Source: Flavobacteriaceae bacterium 3519-10
GTDB lineage: Bacteria; Bacteroidota; Bacteroidia; Flavobacteriales; Weeksellaceae
DNA: 64,000 nt
Reading direction: 5' to 3'
Assembly: GCA_000023725.1 (NCBI GenBank)
Contig: CP001673.1
Span: 816,342 to 880,341 of the forward strand
A program made the translations under genes and the position numbers. Positions 44,542 through 52,889 of this stretch are shown here, piece after piece; within the stretch, counting starts at the first letter, position 1, and each line of letters starts with the position of its first letter. Below the pieces are notes generated by a model that searched no databases, was not told where the DNA came from, and was given only the letters and a program-made list of their open reading frames with translations.

Positions 44542-44549
44542 TAGATTTG
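44542..44549 (+). promoter_or_regulatory. -7 element upstream of atpZ
   Basis: TAGATTTG matches TAnnTTTG, 13 nt before the atpZ ATG at 44563. The -33 is not clear. Confidence 0.5.
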
Positions 44550-44562
44550 CAAAAACTTAAGA

Positions 44563-44842
44563 ATGCCGCGCACACCACAACATGAAGACGAAAAACCAGG
44601 CGATCCCCCAAAAGATTTTGGTCAGAGCAGCCTTCGGCAATACGGCCGATATTCTTCAATAGTTTTCCAGATGCTGGCAACCATGGGCCTTGGTTTTTGG
44701 GGTGGCAAAAAAAATCAATGATTATTTCGGGGTCGAGAGCAATCTGCTTACAATAGCGATCGGTTTTGCAGCGATGGGCCTCGCTTTCTACAGCCTAATT
44801 AAACAGTTAAACAAAATTCAGAAGAATGAAACTAAGCGCTAA
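44563..44842 (+). pseudogene. atpZ: atpZ-type F-ATPase accessory protein, frame broken in an A8 tract
   Basis: From the ATG at 44563 the frame reads SLRQYGRYSSIVFQMLATMG and FWGGKK, the typical AtpZ/AtpI start with its first membrane helix. It then hits TGA at 44719-44721 after a run of eight A (44707-44714). Removing one A restores KKINDYFGVESNLLTIAIGF and a second helix, ending in TAA at 44842 and overlapping the next gene by 17 nt, as expected for an operon. Possible causes are a real inactivation, slippage on the A-tract during transcription or translation, phase variation, or a sequencing error. The protein is thought to help assemble the ATP synthase or move Mg2+; it is not essential in most bacteria. 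Confidence 0.8.
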
Positions 44843-45224
44843 TAATTTGTATATCGTCCTCTATTTCGTGTTGTTTTTTGTGCATTTCGCGCTTTGGAAA
44901 TATCTGAATGTCGGTTTCGAAGTTGTTTTTATCAGATACTATATTTTCCTCACACTGCTTTTCGTGCTCGCAATTACGGCGCTCACGGTGATCCGGAAGC
45001 AGGTTCCGCAGTATATCGGTTTTGGCTTTTTGGGCCTGGTGATGGTAAAGATGATGGCGCTTTTCATTGTGATGAATCAGCTTGAGTTAAGTACGGTGCC
45101 GAATTATAAGCTGCATTTTGCGATACCTTATTTGGTGTCTCTTGTTCTTGAAACCCTTTACGCAGTGAAACTTATTCAGATTGAAGAGCAGACGAGGGTT
45201 GAAAAAGATGAAAAAAATCAGTAA
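44826..45224 (+). CDS. Small membrane protein of the atp operon (AtpI-like)
   Basis: A 132-residue protein with four predicted membrane helices (starting LYIVLYFVLFFVHFALW) and a charged C-terminal tail (QIEEQTRVEKDEKNQ). It sits between atpZ and atpB, a place where Bacteroidota usually carry an uncharacterised AtpI-like gene. Its start overlaps the end of the restored atpZ frame by 17 nt. A role in ATP-synthase assembly is inferred from place alone. Confidence 0.7.
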   Translation: MKLSANNLYIVLYFVLFFVHFALWKYLNVGFEVVFIRYYIFLTLLFVLAITALTVIRKQVPQYIGFGFLGLVMVKMMALFIVMNQLELSTVPNYKLHFAIPYLVSLVLETLYAVKLIQIEEQTRVEKDEKNQ

Positions 45225-45232
45225 CGCGGCTC

Positions 45233-45262
45233 TTTGAATTCTGATTATTTATCCTATTTTTG
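45233..45262 (+). promoter_or_regulatory. Promoter of atpB
   Basis: TTTG (45233-45236), 18 nt, TATTTTTG (45255-45262), 25 nt before the ATG at 45288. It gives the main atp genes a strong promoter separate from atpZ. Confidence 0.72.
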
Positions 45263-45287
45263 CAAAACTTTAAAAAGATATATTGTA

Positions 45288-46382
45288 ATGCTTAAAAGAG
45301 TTATCCTTTTAGTTGGTTTTTTCGCTACATTTTCGGTCTCATTGGCGCAACACGCGACAGTGGCCGGAGAGGCACATGCCACTGAACATGTGTCCGATTC
45401 CGAAAAAGTGAAAGCGGAAAGCCAGGAGTTTATTCAGCACCACGTGAAGGACGCTCACAGCTTCGATATCATGGTAACCAAAGACGGACACCATATTGGG
45501 TTTCCGTTGCCGGTAATTTTCTATGATCAAGACAACGGGCTTCACACGATGATGAGTTCTGCCTTTAACCATGGTGAAAATACCGTGGAAAGCAAAGGGA
45601 GCCACTATAAACTTTTCCACGAAAAGATCTATAAAACAGATGCTTCCGGAACGATTCAGATGGATGATCACGGGCATGCAACAAATGCAAAAATGATCGA
45701 TTTCTCGATTACCAAAAGTGTTTTTGCAATTTTGCTGGTATCCGTTCTGATGCTTCTTCTGTTTATTTCAATCGCAAGAAGCTATAAGAATTCTTTGGTG
45801 CCTTCAGGTGCAGGGAAAATCTTCGAGCCTTTAATTATTTTCATCCGCGACGATATCGCGAAGCCGAACATCGGTACGAACTACAAGAAATACATGGGCT
45901 TTTTGCTTACCGTATTTTTCTTCATCCTTTTTCTTAACGTATTGGGTCTGATGCCTTTCGGGATCAACGTTACCGGTAACATTGCCATCACGGCGGCTTT
46001 AGCGATCGTTACGTTTCTTATCGTTCAGTTCACCGCTAATAAAACATACTGGCAGCACATCTTCTGGATGCCGGGCTTGCCTTGGCCGATGAAAATTGTG
46101 ATGATGCCGATTGAAATTATCGGGATGTTCATTAAACCTTTCGCGCTTTTGATACGTCTTTTCGCGAACATGACGGCAGGCCACATCGTTGTGATGTCGC
46201 TTATCGCAATGATTTATGTATTTAAAAACGTAATTGCGGGTATTGCATTCCCGTTCCTTACATTCGTTCTGTATCTGCTCGAAATTTTGGTTGCATTCTT
46301 ACAGGCATATATCTTCACAATGCTTTCTGCGGTATATTTCGGTATGGCCAACGAAGAGCATCACCATGAGGAAGCTCACTAA
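45288..46382 (+). CDS. atpB: F-type ATP synthase subunit a
   Basis: A 364-residue subunit a, starting at the ATG 45288; an upstream TTG at 45234 is inside the promoter. It carries a signal-like N-terminal extension (LILLVGFF-type helix then about 130 polar residues rich in His), as usual for Bacteroidota. The five-helix core follows, with the essential Arg region in AFALLIRLFANMTAGHIVVM. It forms the proton half-channels facing the c-ring. Confidence 0.95.
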   Translation: MLKRVILLVGFFATFSVSLAQHATVAGEAHATEHVSDSEKVKAESQEFIQHHVKDAHSFDIMVTKDGHHIGFPLPVIFYDQDNGLHTMMSSAFNHGENTVESKGSHYKLFHEKIYKTDASGTIQMDDHGHATNAKMIDFSITKSVFAILLVSVLMLLLFISIARSYKNSLVPSGAGKIFEPLIIFIRDDIAKPNIGTNYKKYMGFLLTVFFFILFLNVLGLMPFGINVTGNIAITAALAIVTFLIVQFTANKTYWQHIFWMPGLPWPMKIVMMPIEIIGMFIKPFALLIRLFANMTAGHIVVMSLIAMIYVFKNVIAGIAFPFLTFVLYLLEILVAFLQAYIFTMLSAVYFGMANEEHHHEEAH

Positions 46383-46400
46383 GTAAGAGCAAAGGAAAAA

Positions 46401-46421
46401 GTAAAAAGTAAAAAGTAAAAA
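46401..46421. repeat. Three tandem copies of GTAAAAA between atpB and atpE
   Basis: The 7-mer GTAAAAA occurs at 46401, 46408 and 46415 with no interruption. It is too short to assign a role. Likely a slippage-prone spacer in the operon. Confidence 0.6.
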
Positions 46422-46470
46422 GGCTGATAGCCGGACAATCAAGAGAAACTAATTTTTTAAATTATATATT

Positions 46471-46665
46471 ATGGAAATCCCTAAGTTAGTAGGAGCAGGT
46501 TTAGTAGTAATCGGAGCAGGTCTTGGTATCGGTAAAATCGGTGCTGCTGCTTTAGAAGGTATGGCTCGTCAGCCAGAGCAGGCAGGTAAACTGCAAACTG
46601 CGATGCTTATTGCTGCTGCACTTGTAGAAGGTCTTGCGTTCGCTGCATTGTTTGCAGTAAACTAA
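46471..46665 (+). CDS. atpE: F-type ATP synthase subunit c
   Basis: A 64-residue proteolipid with two membrane helices joined by the polar loop ARQPEQAG. The ion-binding carboxylate is the Glu in AALVEGLAFAAL. The Gln...Glu-Ser/Thr signature of Na+-coupled c subunits is not seen (the Glu is followed by Gly), so a proton-coupled ring is most likely. Followed by a strong hairpin before atpF. Confidence 0.96.
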   Translation: MEIPKLVGAGLVVIGAGLGIGKIGAAALEGMARQPEQAGKLQTAMLIAAALVEGLAFAALFAVN

Positions 46666-46676
46666 GAGCATTTAAT

Positions 46677-46718
46677 AATTCACTTGCCGGGAACGGTTGG
46701 TTACGGCAGGTGAGTTTT
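46677..46718 (+). promoter_or_regulatory. Intercistronic hairpin between atpE and atpF
   Basis: AATTCACTTGCCG (46677-46689) pairs with CGGCAGGTGAGTT (46704-46716) over about 13 bp with two G-T wobbles, followed by a short T-run and then more operon. It may act as a partial terminator or protect the 3' end of an atpE-containing mRNA. Confidence 0.55.
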
Positions 46719-46771
46719 ATTTAAGAAAGAATTAGTACAAAAATTAAGAATAATATTTTATTATAACTCGT

Positions 46772-47269
46772 ATGGGATTATTAGAAGACTTTTCATCAGG
46801 TTTGTTTATCATTCAGTCGGTAATCTTTCTGATCCTGCTTTTAGTTTTAAGAAAGCTTGCATGGAAACCGATTATGGATGCGGTGAATGAAAGAGAAGTG
46901 ACCATTGTTGACTCTCTGAACCAAGCTAAACTTGCAAAGCAGGAAGTTCTGAATCTTAAAGCTGAGAACGAAATAATTATCCGCGAAGCCAAAGCAGAGC
47001 GCGATAACATCCTGAAAGAAGCACGTGAGATTAAAGAAAGAATTGTTGGCGAAGCTAAAGATATGGCTAAGGTTGAAGGCGATAAAATGATCGAGCAGGC
47101 CCGCCAGTCTATTCAGGCTGAAAAAGCGGCTGCAATGTCTGATATCAAAAACCAGATCGGTGTATTATCCGTAAACATCGCTGAGACGATCTTAAAGGAA
47201 AAGCTGAATACTGATGGCGCACAGAACGCGTTGGTAGAAAACATGCTGAACAAATCTAACCTGAACTAA
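46772..47269 (+). CDS. atpF: F-type ATP synthase subunit b
   Basis: A 165-residue subunit with one N-terminal membrane helix (LFIIQSVIFLILLLVLRKLA) and a long charged coiled-coil stalk. WKPIMDAVNEREVTIVDSLN follows the helix, as in other b subunits. It forms the peripheral stalk with delta. Two bases separate its stop from the atpH start. Confidence 0.94.
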   Translation: MGLLEDFSSGLFIIQSVIFLILLLVLRKLAWKPIMDAVNEREVTIVDSLNQAKLAKQEVLNLKAENEIIIREAKAERDNILKEAREIKERIVGEAKDMAKVEGDKMIEQARQSIQAEKAAAMSDIKNQIGVLSVNIAETILKEKLNTDGAQNALVENMLNKSNLN

Positions 47270-47270
47270 G

Positions 47271-47810
47271 ATGCTTACAAGTAAAGTAGCAAAAAGATAC
47301 GCACAGGGTCTGCTGAACTTCACTAAGGAGTCCGGAAGTACCGACGCGGTTTTCACAGAGATGGGCGATATGGTGAAAACCATCCGTAATTCTAAAGAGT
47401 TGCAGAACTTTTTTGCTTCTCCTGTGATCGACAGCAAGAAGAAAATCAGCATTGCGCTCGAAATTTTCAAAGGTTTTTCCCCGGTAACACAAAGCCTTGT
47501 TCAGCTGATCATTAAGCAGGGACGCGAAAGCCAGATTCAGAACATCGCACAGGAGTTTGTTAACAAAGTGAACGAAATGAACGGGGTACAGCGCATTACG
47601 CTTACTTCGGCCACGCAGCTTACAGAAGGTAATATCGAGAGCGTACTGAAATCTACACCTCTCATTAACCACGACAACAAGTTCGACGTCAAAACGATTA
47701 TTGACCCTGCGATTTTGGGTGGATATATTCTGAGAGTGGGCGATCAGCAGATCGATGCTTCAGTGAAGTCGAAACTCGGCAAGCTTAAAAAAGAATTTCA
47801 ATTAAATTAA
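47271..47810 (+). CDS. atpH: F-type ATP synthase subunit delta
   Basis: A 179-residue subunit with the OSCP/delta fold: KVAKRYAQGLLNFTKESGST at the N-terminus and ALEIFKGFSPVTQSLVQLII in the middle. The C-terminal DPAILGGYILRVGDQQIDAS motif is conserved. It connects the alpha-beta head to the b stalk. Confidence 0.93.
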   Translation: MLTSKVAKRYAQGLLNFTKESGSTDAVFTEMGDMVKTIRNSKELQNFFASPVIDSKKKISIALEIFKGFSPVTQSLVQLIIKQGRESQIQNIAQEFVNKVNEMNGVQRITLTSATQLTEGNIESVLKSTPLINHDNKFDVKTIIDPAILGGYILRVGDQQIDASVKSKLGKLKKEFQLN

Positions 47811-47828
47811 GACAAAAACAACCATAAA

Positions 47829-49406
47829 ATGGCAGAAATAAATCCGGCAGAAGTATCTGCAATTCTTAAACAACAGTTGGCAAACTTCGACACACAGTCA
47901 AATGTAGAAGAAGTAGGTACTGTATTGACCATCGGAGACGGTATCGCATTAGTGTACGGCCTTGAAAATGTTCAGTATGGTGAACTGGTAAAATTCGACA
48001 GCGGTATTGAAGGAATTGTTTTGAATCTTGCTGAAGATAACGTAGGGGTAGCACTTCTTGGTGAATCTAAGATGGTGAAAGAAGGCGATACAGTGAACAG
48101 AACCAAAAGAATTTCATCCATTAAAGTGGGCGAAGGTATGCTTGGACGTGTTGTTGACACGTTGGGAAATCCAATCGACGGTAAAGGGCCAATCGGTGGC
48201 GAGCTTTATGAAATGCCACTCGAAAGAAAAGCACCTGGTGTAATTTTCCGTCAGCCGGTAACCGAGCCACTTCAGACGGGTATTGTAGCTATCGATTCAA
48301 TGATTCCTGTAGGTCGAGGTCAGCGTGAATTGATCATTGGCGACAGACAGACAGGTAAAACCACTGTTGCGCTGGATACCATCCTGAACCAAAGAGAATT
48401 TTATGATGCAGGCCAGCCTGTATTCTGTATATATGTGGCAGTAGGGCAGAAAGCGTCTACTGTAGCGCAAATTGTAAAAACGTTAGAAGATAAAGGTGCG
48501 ATGCCGTACACCGTAGTGGTAGCTGCGAATGCCTCAGATCCTTCTCCAATGCAGGTTTATGCGCCAATGGCCGGAGCTGCAATCGGTGAGTTTTTCCGTG
48601 ATACGGGCAGACCGGCACTTATTATTTATGATGATCTGTCCAAGCAGGCGGTAGCTTACCGTGAACTTTCTCTTTTGCTTAGAAGACCACCGGGCCGTGA
48701 GGCTTATCCAGGTGATGTTTTCTACCTTCACTCCAGACTTTTGGAACGTTCTGCGAAAGTAATTGCTGATGATACCATCGCTGCGCAAATGAACGATTTA
48801 CCGGATACTTTAAGACCAATTGTGAAAGGTGGTGGTTCACTTACCGCACTTCCAATCATCGAAACTCAGGCAGGTGACGTATCTGCATATATTCCGACCA
48901 ACGTGATTTCAATTACCGACGGTCAGATTTTCCTTGAGTCCGATTTGTTTAACTCCGGGGTTCGTCCTGCAATTAACGTAGGTATTTCGGTATCGCGTGT
49001 AGGAGGTAACGCACAGATCAAATCGATGAAGAAGGTATCAGGAACATTAAAGCTTGATCAGGCACAGTATAAAGAACTGGAGGCGTTCGCAAAATTCGGT
49101 TCAGACCTTGATGCTTCTACGCAGGGTGTTATTTCTAAAGGTGAAAGAAACGTTGAGATTCTTAAGCAGCCTGTAAATTCACCACTTCCTGTAGATTCTC
49201 AGGTTGCGATGATTTATGCCGGAACAGAAAACCTGTTGAGAAACGTACCGGTTAAAAAAGTGAAAGAATTCCAGAAAGAATATGTAGCATTTCTTCGCTC
49301 AAAGCATCCTGATACAATGGCAGCCATTAAATCAGGTAAGATTGATGACGGCATTACTGGCATCCTGAAGCAGGCGGCAATTGAACTGGCTTCTAAATAT
49401 AATTAA
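47829..49406 (+). CDS. atpA: F-type ATP synthase subunit alpha
   Basis: A 525-residue subunit with Walker A in [16 protein letters not shown] near residue 175 and Walker B-like [15 protein letters not shown]. The alpha-subunit signature [14 protein letters not shown] is present. It is the non-catalytic nucleotide-binding subunit of F1. The beta and epsilon genes are not adjacent. Confidence 0.97.
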   Translation: MAEINPAEVSAILKQQLANFDTQSNVEEVGTVLTIGDGIALVYGLENVQYGELVKFDSGIEGIVLNLAEDNVGVALLGESKMVKEGDTVNRTKRISSIKVGEGMLGRVVDTLGNPIDGKGPIGGELYEMPLERKAPGVIFRQPVTEPLQTGIVAIDSMIPVGRGQRELIIGDRQTGKTTVALDTILNQREFYDAGQPVFCIYVAVGQKASTVAQIVKTLEDKGAMPYTVVVAANASDPSPMQVYAPMAGAAIGEFFRDTGRPALIIYDDLSKQAVAYRELSLLLRRPPGREAYPGDVFYLHSRLLERSAKVIADDTIAAQMNDLPDTLRPIVKGGGSLTALPIIETQAGDVSAYIPTNVISITDGQIFLESDLFNSGVRPAINVGISVSRVGGNAQIKSMKKVSGTLKLDQAQYKELEAFAKFGSDLDASTQGVISKGERNVEILKQPVNSPLPVDSQVAMIYAGTENLLRNVPVKKVKEFQKEYVAFLRSKHPDTMAAIKSGKIDDGITGILKQAAIELASKYN

Positions 49407-49407
49407 T

Positions 49408-49490
49408 TAGATAATTTGAGAATCAGATAATTTGAAACTGCTCAGGCAAATTCCAGGTTATCTCATTCTCACATTTTCAAATTTTCAAAT
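49408..49490. repeat. Degenerate AT-rich repeats between atpA and atpG
   Basis: AGATAATTTGA occurs twice 16 bp apart (49409 and 49425). The following segment 49453-49490 reads approximately as its reverse complement (TTATCTCATTCTCACATTTT), so the region is an imperfect inverted repeat built from TTTGA(G/A)AAT-like words. It could fold in the mRNA between atpA and atpG. From memory such words occur often in flavobacterial intergenic DNA, but I have not checked this. Confidence 0.5.
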
Positions 49491-49496
49491 TAAATA

Positions 49497-50354
49497 ATGG
49501 CAAATCTAAAGGAAATACGGGGTAGAATTACTTCAATCTCTTCCACAATGCAGATTACGAGTGCGATGAAAATGGTTTCTGCGGCTAAGCTGAAGAAAGC
49601 CACTGATGCAATCGTGATGCTGAGACCTTACTCAGAAAAACTGCAGGAAATCATCGAGAACGTGAGCAGTACTACCGATCTGGAGGGCATATCTACGTTT
49701 ACCGAAGAAAGAGAGGTGAAAAAAGTGCTGTACATTGTAGTGACTTCTAATAAAGGTCTCGCCGGTGCATTCAACTCTTCCGTAATTAAAGAACTTAACA
49801 ATACCATCAGCAATACAGGCTACGAAGTGGAGATTCTGGCAGTTGGTAAAAAAGTTTTTGATGCGGTGCGCCGTAACAGAAATGTGTACGATAACCAAAG
49901 CGCCATTTTCGACGGCATGAACTTTCAGGTAGTTTCAAACTTTATGGAGCACGTGATGAGAGATTATAGCGAAGGGAAGTTCGACAAGGTTTTCGTTATT
50001 TATAACAAATTCCTGAATGCCGCCACGCAGCAGGTGCAGACCGAGCAGGTTTTGCCAATTGCGATGGCTCCGAAAGAAGGAACGGCCAACACCGATTATC
50101 TGTTCGAGCCTAATGCCGCAGAAATTCTGAATGTTTTAATACCAAAATCAATTAAAACGCAGGTTTACAAAGCCATTCTCGATTCAATTGCATCCGAACA
50201 CGGTGCGAGAATGACAGCCATGCACAAAGCGACAGATAACGCCGAAGCTTTAAGAAACGACCTCAAAATCTTCTACAACAAAGCCCGTCAGGCGGCGATT
50301 ACGAATGAGATCCTCGAGATTGTTTCAGGTGCTGAAGCTCTCAAGAATTCATAA
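49497..50354 (+). CDS. atpG: F-type ATP synthase subunit gamma
   Basis: A 285-residue subunit. N-terminal helix NLKEIRGRITSISSTMQITS and C-terminal helix EIVSGAEALKNS pair as the coiled-coil rotor; the EHGARMTAMHKATDNAEAL motif is conserved. It turns the c-ring rotation into changes in the beta subunits. Last gene of this operon; atpD and atpC must lie elsewhere. Confidence 0.95.
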   Translation: MANLKEIRGRITSISSTMQITSAMKMVSAAKLKKATDAIVMLRPYSEKLQEIIENVSSTTDLEGISTFTEEREVKKVLYIVVTSNKGLAGAFNSSVIKELNNTISNTGYEVEILAVGKKVFDAVRRNRNVYDNQSAIFDGMNFQVVSNFMEHVMRDYSEGKFDKVFVIYNKFLNAATQQVQTEQVLPIAMAPKEGTANTDYLFEPNAAEILNVLIPKSIKTQVYKAILDSIASEHGARMTAMHKATDNAEALRNDLKIFYNKARQAAITNEILEIVSGAEALKNS

Positions 50355-50377
50355 AAATTCAATAAATATATTTTTAT

Positions 50378-50406
50378 AAAAGCATCGGTTCGTCCGGTGC
50401 TTTTGT
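50378..50406 (+). terminator. Intrinsic terminator of the atp operon
   Basis: Stem AAAAGCATCGG (50378-50388) with CCGGTGCTTTT (50394-50404), one G-T wobble, 5-nt loop. Confidence 0.8.
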
Positions 50407-50442
50407 ATTATAGCTCCGTACAGCCGCGTGGTTGAATTCAGA

Positions 50443-50470
50443 TTGGTTATTTATATTTTATATATCTTTG
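50443..50470 (+). promoter_or_regulatory. Promoter of the second CNNM gene
   Basis: TTG (50443-50445), 17 nt, TATCTTTG (50463-50470), 22 nt before the ATG. Confidence 0.65.
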
Positions 50471-50492
50471 TACGAATTATTTTAAAAATTAA

Positions 50493-51851
50493 ATGGACTC
50501 AGACGTCGTCAAGCTATTACTGGCTTTATTCTTAGTATTACTCAATGGTTTTTTCGTAGCCGCAGAATTTTCAATCGTTAAGGTTCGTTACTCCCAGATT
50601 CAACTCAAAGCCGCCGAAGGCAACGCAATGGCCAAGCAGGCTGAACACATCATAAAACATCTCGACGAGTACCTCTCTGCCACGCAGCTGGGTATTACGC
50701 TGGCCTCACTGGGCTTGGGTTTTGTCGGCGAAAGTGCGCTTCATCACATTATCGAGAATTTTTTCCACTACTTCAGTTGGGATGTTCCGCAGACCACCGT
50801 TTACACCGTTTCGTTGGTTTTAAGTTTCCTTTTAATTACGATCATGCATATTGTTTTTGGTGAACTGATTCCAAAATCGATCGCAATCCGTAAGGCCGAA
50901 CCTACCACAATGGCGATTGCGATGCCGTTACGGGTTTTTTATGTGGTTTTCAAGCCGTTTATCTGGTCGATGAACCAAATGTCGAATGGAGTTTTAAGAC
51001 TGATGAAAATTCATCCCGCTTCAGAACAGGAAATTCACTCAACCGAAGAACTGCAGCTACTTGTTAAGCAGTCGGCAGACAGTGGTGAGATTGAAGAAGA
51101 AAATTACGAGATCATTAAAAACGCGTTCGATTTTACCGATCATTCCGCCAAACAGATCATGGTGCCGAGGCAGAATATCGCGTCAATCGATATTGAAGAC
51201 CCTATAGAAGAGATTATTGAGAAAATTATGGACAGCGGTTACTCGCGTATCCCTGTTTATAAAGGTTCAATTGATAATATTATCGGCATTTTCTACGCGA
51301 AAGAAATTATCCGTGAGTATATCCGACGTAAAACCGACATTACACATGAATCACTCAACGAGCTGATGCGTGAAGCTTTTTTCGTTGTGGGCAGCAAGAA
51401 GATTTCAGATTTGCTGAAAGTATTCCAGCAGAAAAAACAGCATTTAGCCGTGGTTATTGATGAATTTGGCGGTACCGAGGGAATTATAACATTAGAGGAT
51501 ATCCTTGAAGAACTGGTAGGCGAAATTCAGGATGAAGAAGATGATGAAGACAAGATTGTAGAGAGAATCGGCGAGAACGTTTACTGGGTGCAGGCAACGC
51601 AGAACCTGGATGAGATCAATGAACATTTACCAAAAATTTTCCCGCTTTCCGAAGATGGTGAATACAACACATTGGCCGGCTACATCTTGCATGAACTCGA
51701 GGATATTCCCGAAGAAAATCAGGAATTTGAAATGAATGATTATCACGTGAAGATCCTGAAGATGCAGAACAAAAGTGTAGATTTGGTAGAACTCATGTAT
51801 GAAGAACCAAGCCTGCTGGGTGATATGGCCGACGAACTGACGGAACTTTAA
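50493..51851 (+). CDS. CNNM/CorC-family membrane protein (complete)
   Basis: A 452-residue protein with DUF21 membrane domain (LLALFLVLLNGFFVAAEFSI, then SATQLGITLASLGLGFVGES), a CBS pair (IMVPRQNIASIDIEDPIEE and VVIDEFGGTEGIITLEDILE) and a C-terminal CorC/HlyC domain (EYNTLAGYILHELEDIPEEN). A paralogue of the partial gene at 1-1263, but with a longer membrane domain and the more common VIDEFGGTEG form. Probable Mg2+/Co2+-related transporter or regulator. Confidence 0.9.
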   Translation: MDSDVVKLLLALFLVLLNGFFVAAEFSIVKVRYSQIQLKAAEGNAMAKQAEHIIKHLDEYLSATQLGITLASLGLGFVGESALHHIIENFFHYFSWDVPQTTVYTVSLVLSFLLITIMHIVFGELIPKSIAIRKAEPTTMAIAMPLRVFYVVFKPFIWSMNQMSNGVLRLMKIHPASEQEIHSTEELQLLVKQSADSGEIEEENYEIIKNAFDFTDHSAKQIMVPRQNIASIDIEDPIEEIIEKIMDSGYSRIPVYKGSIDNIIGIFYAKEIIREYIRRKTDITHESLNELMREAFFVVGSKKISDLLKVFQQKKQHLAVVIDEFGGTEGIITLEDILEELVGEIQDEEDDEDKIVERIGENVYWVQATQNLDEINEHLPKIFPLSEDGEYNTLAGYILHELEDIPEENQEFEMNDYHVKILKMQNKSVDLVELMYEEPSLLGDMADELTEL

Positions 51852-51866
51852 AATGTTTTGTAAGAA

Positions 51867-52178
51867 ATGTTAAACAGCATGATAAAAAATGTGCGCGATT
51901 ATGAAAGTCCGCAGCGCGAATATGACGAAGAAGTGGCGCTTCTCGAGAAAGAAGACGAAGTGTATAAACTTGTTCTGTGGAATGATGATGTAAATACCTT
52001 TGATTTCGTTATTGAAGCACTCGTCGAGATATGCGGGCATACGCTCGAACAGGCCGAGCAATGTACTATTCTGGTGCATTACAAAGGTAAATGCACGGTA
52101 AAAACCGGCAGCCTGGAAATTCTTAAGCCCATGCACGAGAAATTATTAGCCCGAAGTTTAACTTCAGAAATAGTATGA
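51867..52178 (+). CDS. clpS: ATP-dependent Clp protease adaptor ClpS
   Basis: A 103-residue protein with an N-terminal extension of about 30 residues and then the ClpS core KLVLWNDDVNTFDFVIEAL, HTLEQAEQCTILVHYKGKC and LARSLTSEIV. The NDD motif that contacts N-degron substrates is present. It delivers N-end-rule substrates to ClpA or ClpC. It follows the CNNM gene by 15 bp. Confidence 0.94.
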   Translation: MLNSMIKNVRDYESPQREYDEEVALLEKEDEVYKLVLWNDDVNTFDFVIEALVEICGHTLEQAEQCTILVHYKGKCTVKTGSLEILKPMHEKLLARSLTSEIV

Positions 52179-52181
52179 ACT

Positions 52182-52210
52182 AAGTTTCGGCAAAGCCGGA
52201 ACTTTTATTT
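52182..52210 (+). terminator. Terminator between clpS and the rhomboid gene
   Basis: AAGTTTCGGC (52182-52191), AAA loop, GCCGGAACTT (52195-52204) with one wobble, then T-rich tail. Confidence 0.85.
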
Positions 52211-52220
52211 TTTAAACAGT

Positions 52221-52877
52221 ATGAACTCCATTTTATTGATCATCATTGGCCTTACGGCTGTAATAAGTTTTATAGCATTCAGCAACCGCGAAATTTTCGA
52301 AAAGTATAAATTTAACGTCGGTGCAATCTTACAGAGGAAAGAATATGTCCGGTTGATCTCGGCGGGTTTCCTGCATGGCGACATGATGCATTTGCTGTTC
52401 AACATGATGACGCTCTACTTTTTTGGGCCCATTGTTTTGGAGGCGTTTGGGGCGCTTGGTTTTTTAGTGGTGTATCTCGGTTCAATAGTTTTCGGTAATG
52501 TGTTTTCGCTGTATCTTTATAAAAACCAGTCGTGGTATTCCGCTATTGGCGCGAGCGGTGGTGTTTCCGGAATTTTGTTTGCATCCATTGCGATGATCCC
52601 GGATTTAGGCATTTATTTCTTCTTCATTCCGATTGCGATTCCAGGATATATTTTCGGGTTTTTATATTTCGCGTATTCAGTGTATATGATGCTGAATCCG
52701 CGCGAAGGCGACAATATTGGCCATGCCGCGCATTTGGGCGGCGCATTTTTCGGATTGGTTTATGCGGTTGCACTGGAGCCGGAGCGGGCCGTTCAGCATT
52801 CGCTTTACCTTGCAGTGATGGCACTTCCACTGATGTACATGGCATATATGGTGTTCGTGAAAAAGAAAATCGGCTGA
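52221..52877 (+). CDS. Rhomboid-family intramembrane serine protease
   Basis: A 218-residue membrane protein with about six helices. The active-site Ser is in YSAIGASGGVSGILFA (GxSG) and the catalytic His in GHAAHLGGAFFGL. The HGDMMHLLFNMMTLYFFG loop near residue 50 is the conserved rhomboid L1/oxyanion region. It cleaves membrane proteins within or next to a helix; substrates are unknown. Its start is close to the upstream terminator, so transcription must begin in the short gap or read through. Confidence 0.92.
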   Translation: MNSILLIIIGLTAVISFIAFSNREIFEKYKFNVGAILQRKEYVRLISAGFLHGDMMHLLFNMMTLYFFGPIVLEAFGALGFLVVYLGSIVFGNVFSLYLYKNQSWYSAIGASGGVSGILFASIAMIPDLGIYFFFIPIAIPGYIFGFLYFAYSVYMMLNPREGDNIGHAAHLGGAFFGLVYAVALEPERAVQHSLYLAVMALPLMYMAYMVFVKKKIG

Positions 52878-52889
52878 TTTTTTTAGGAG

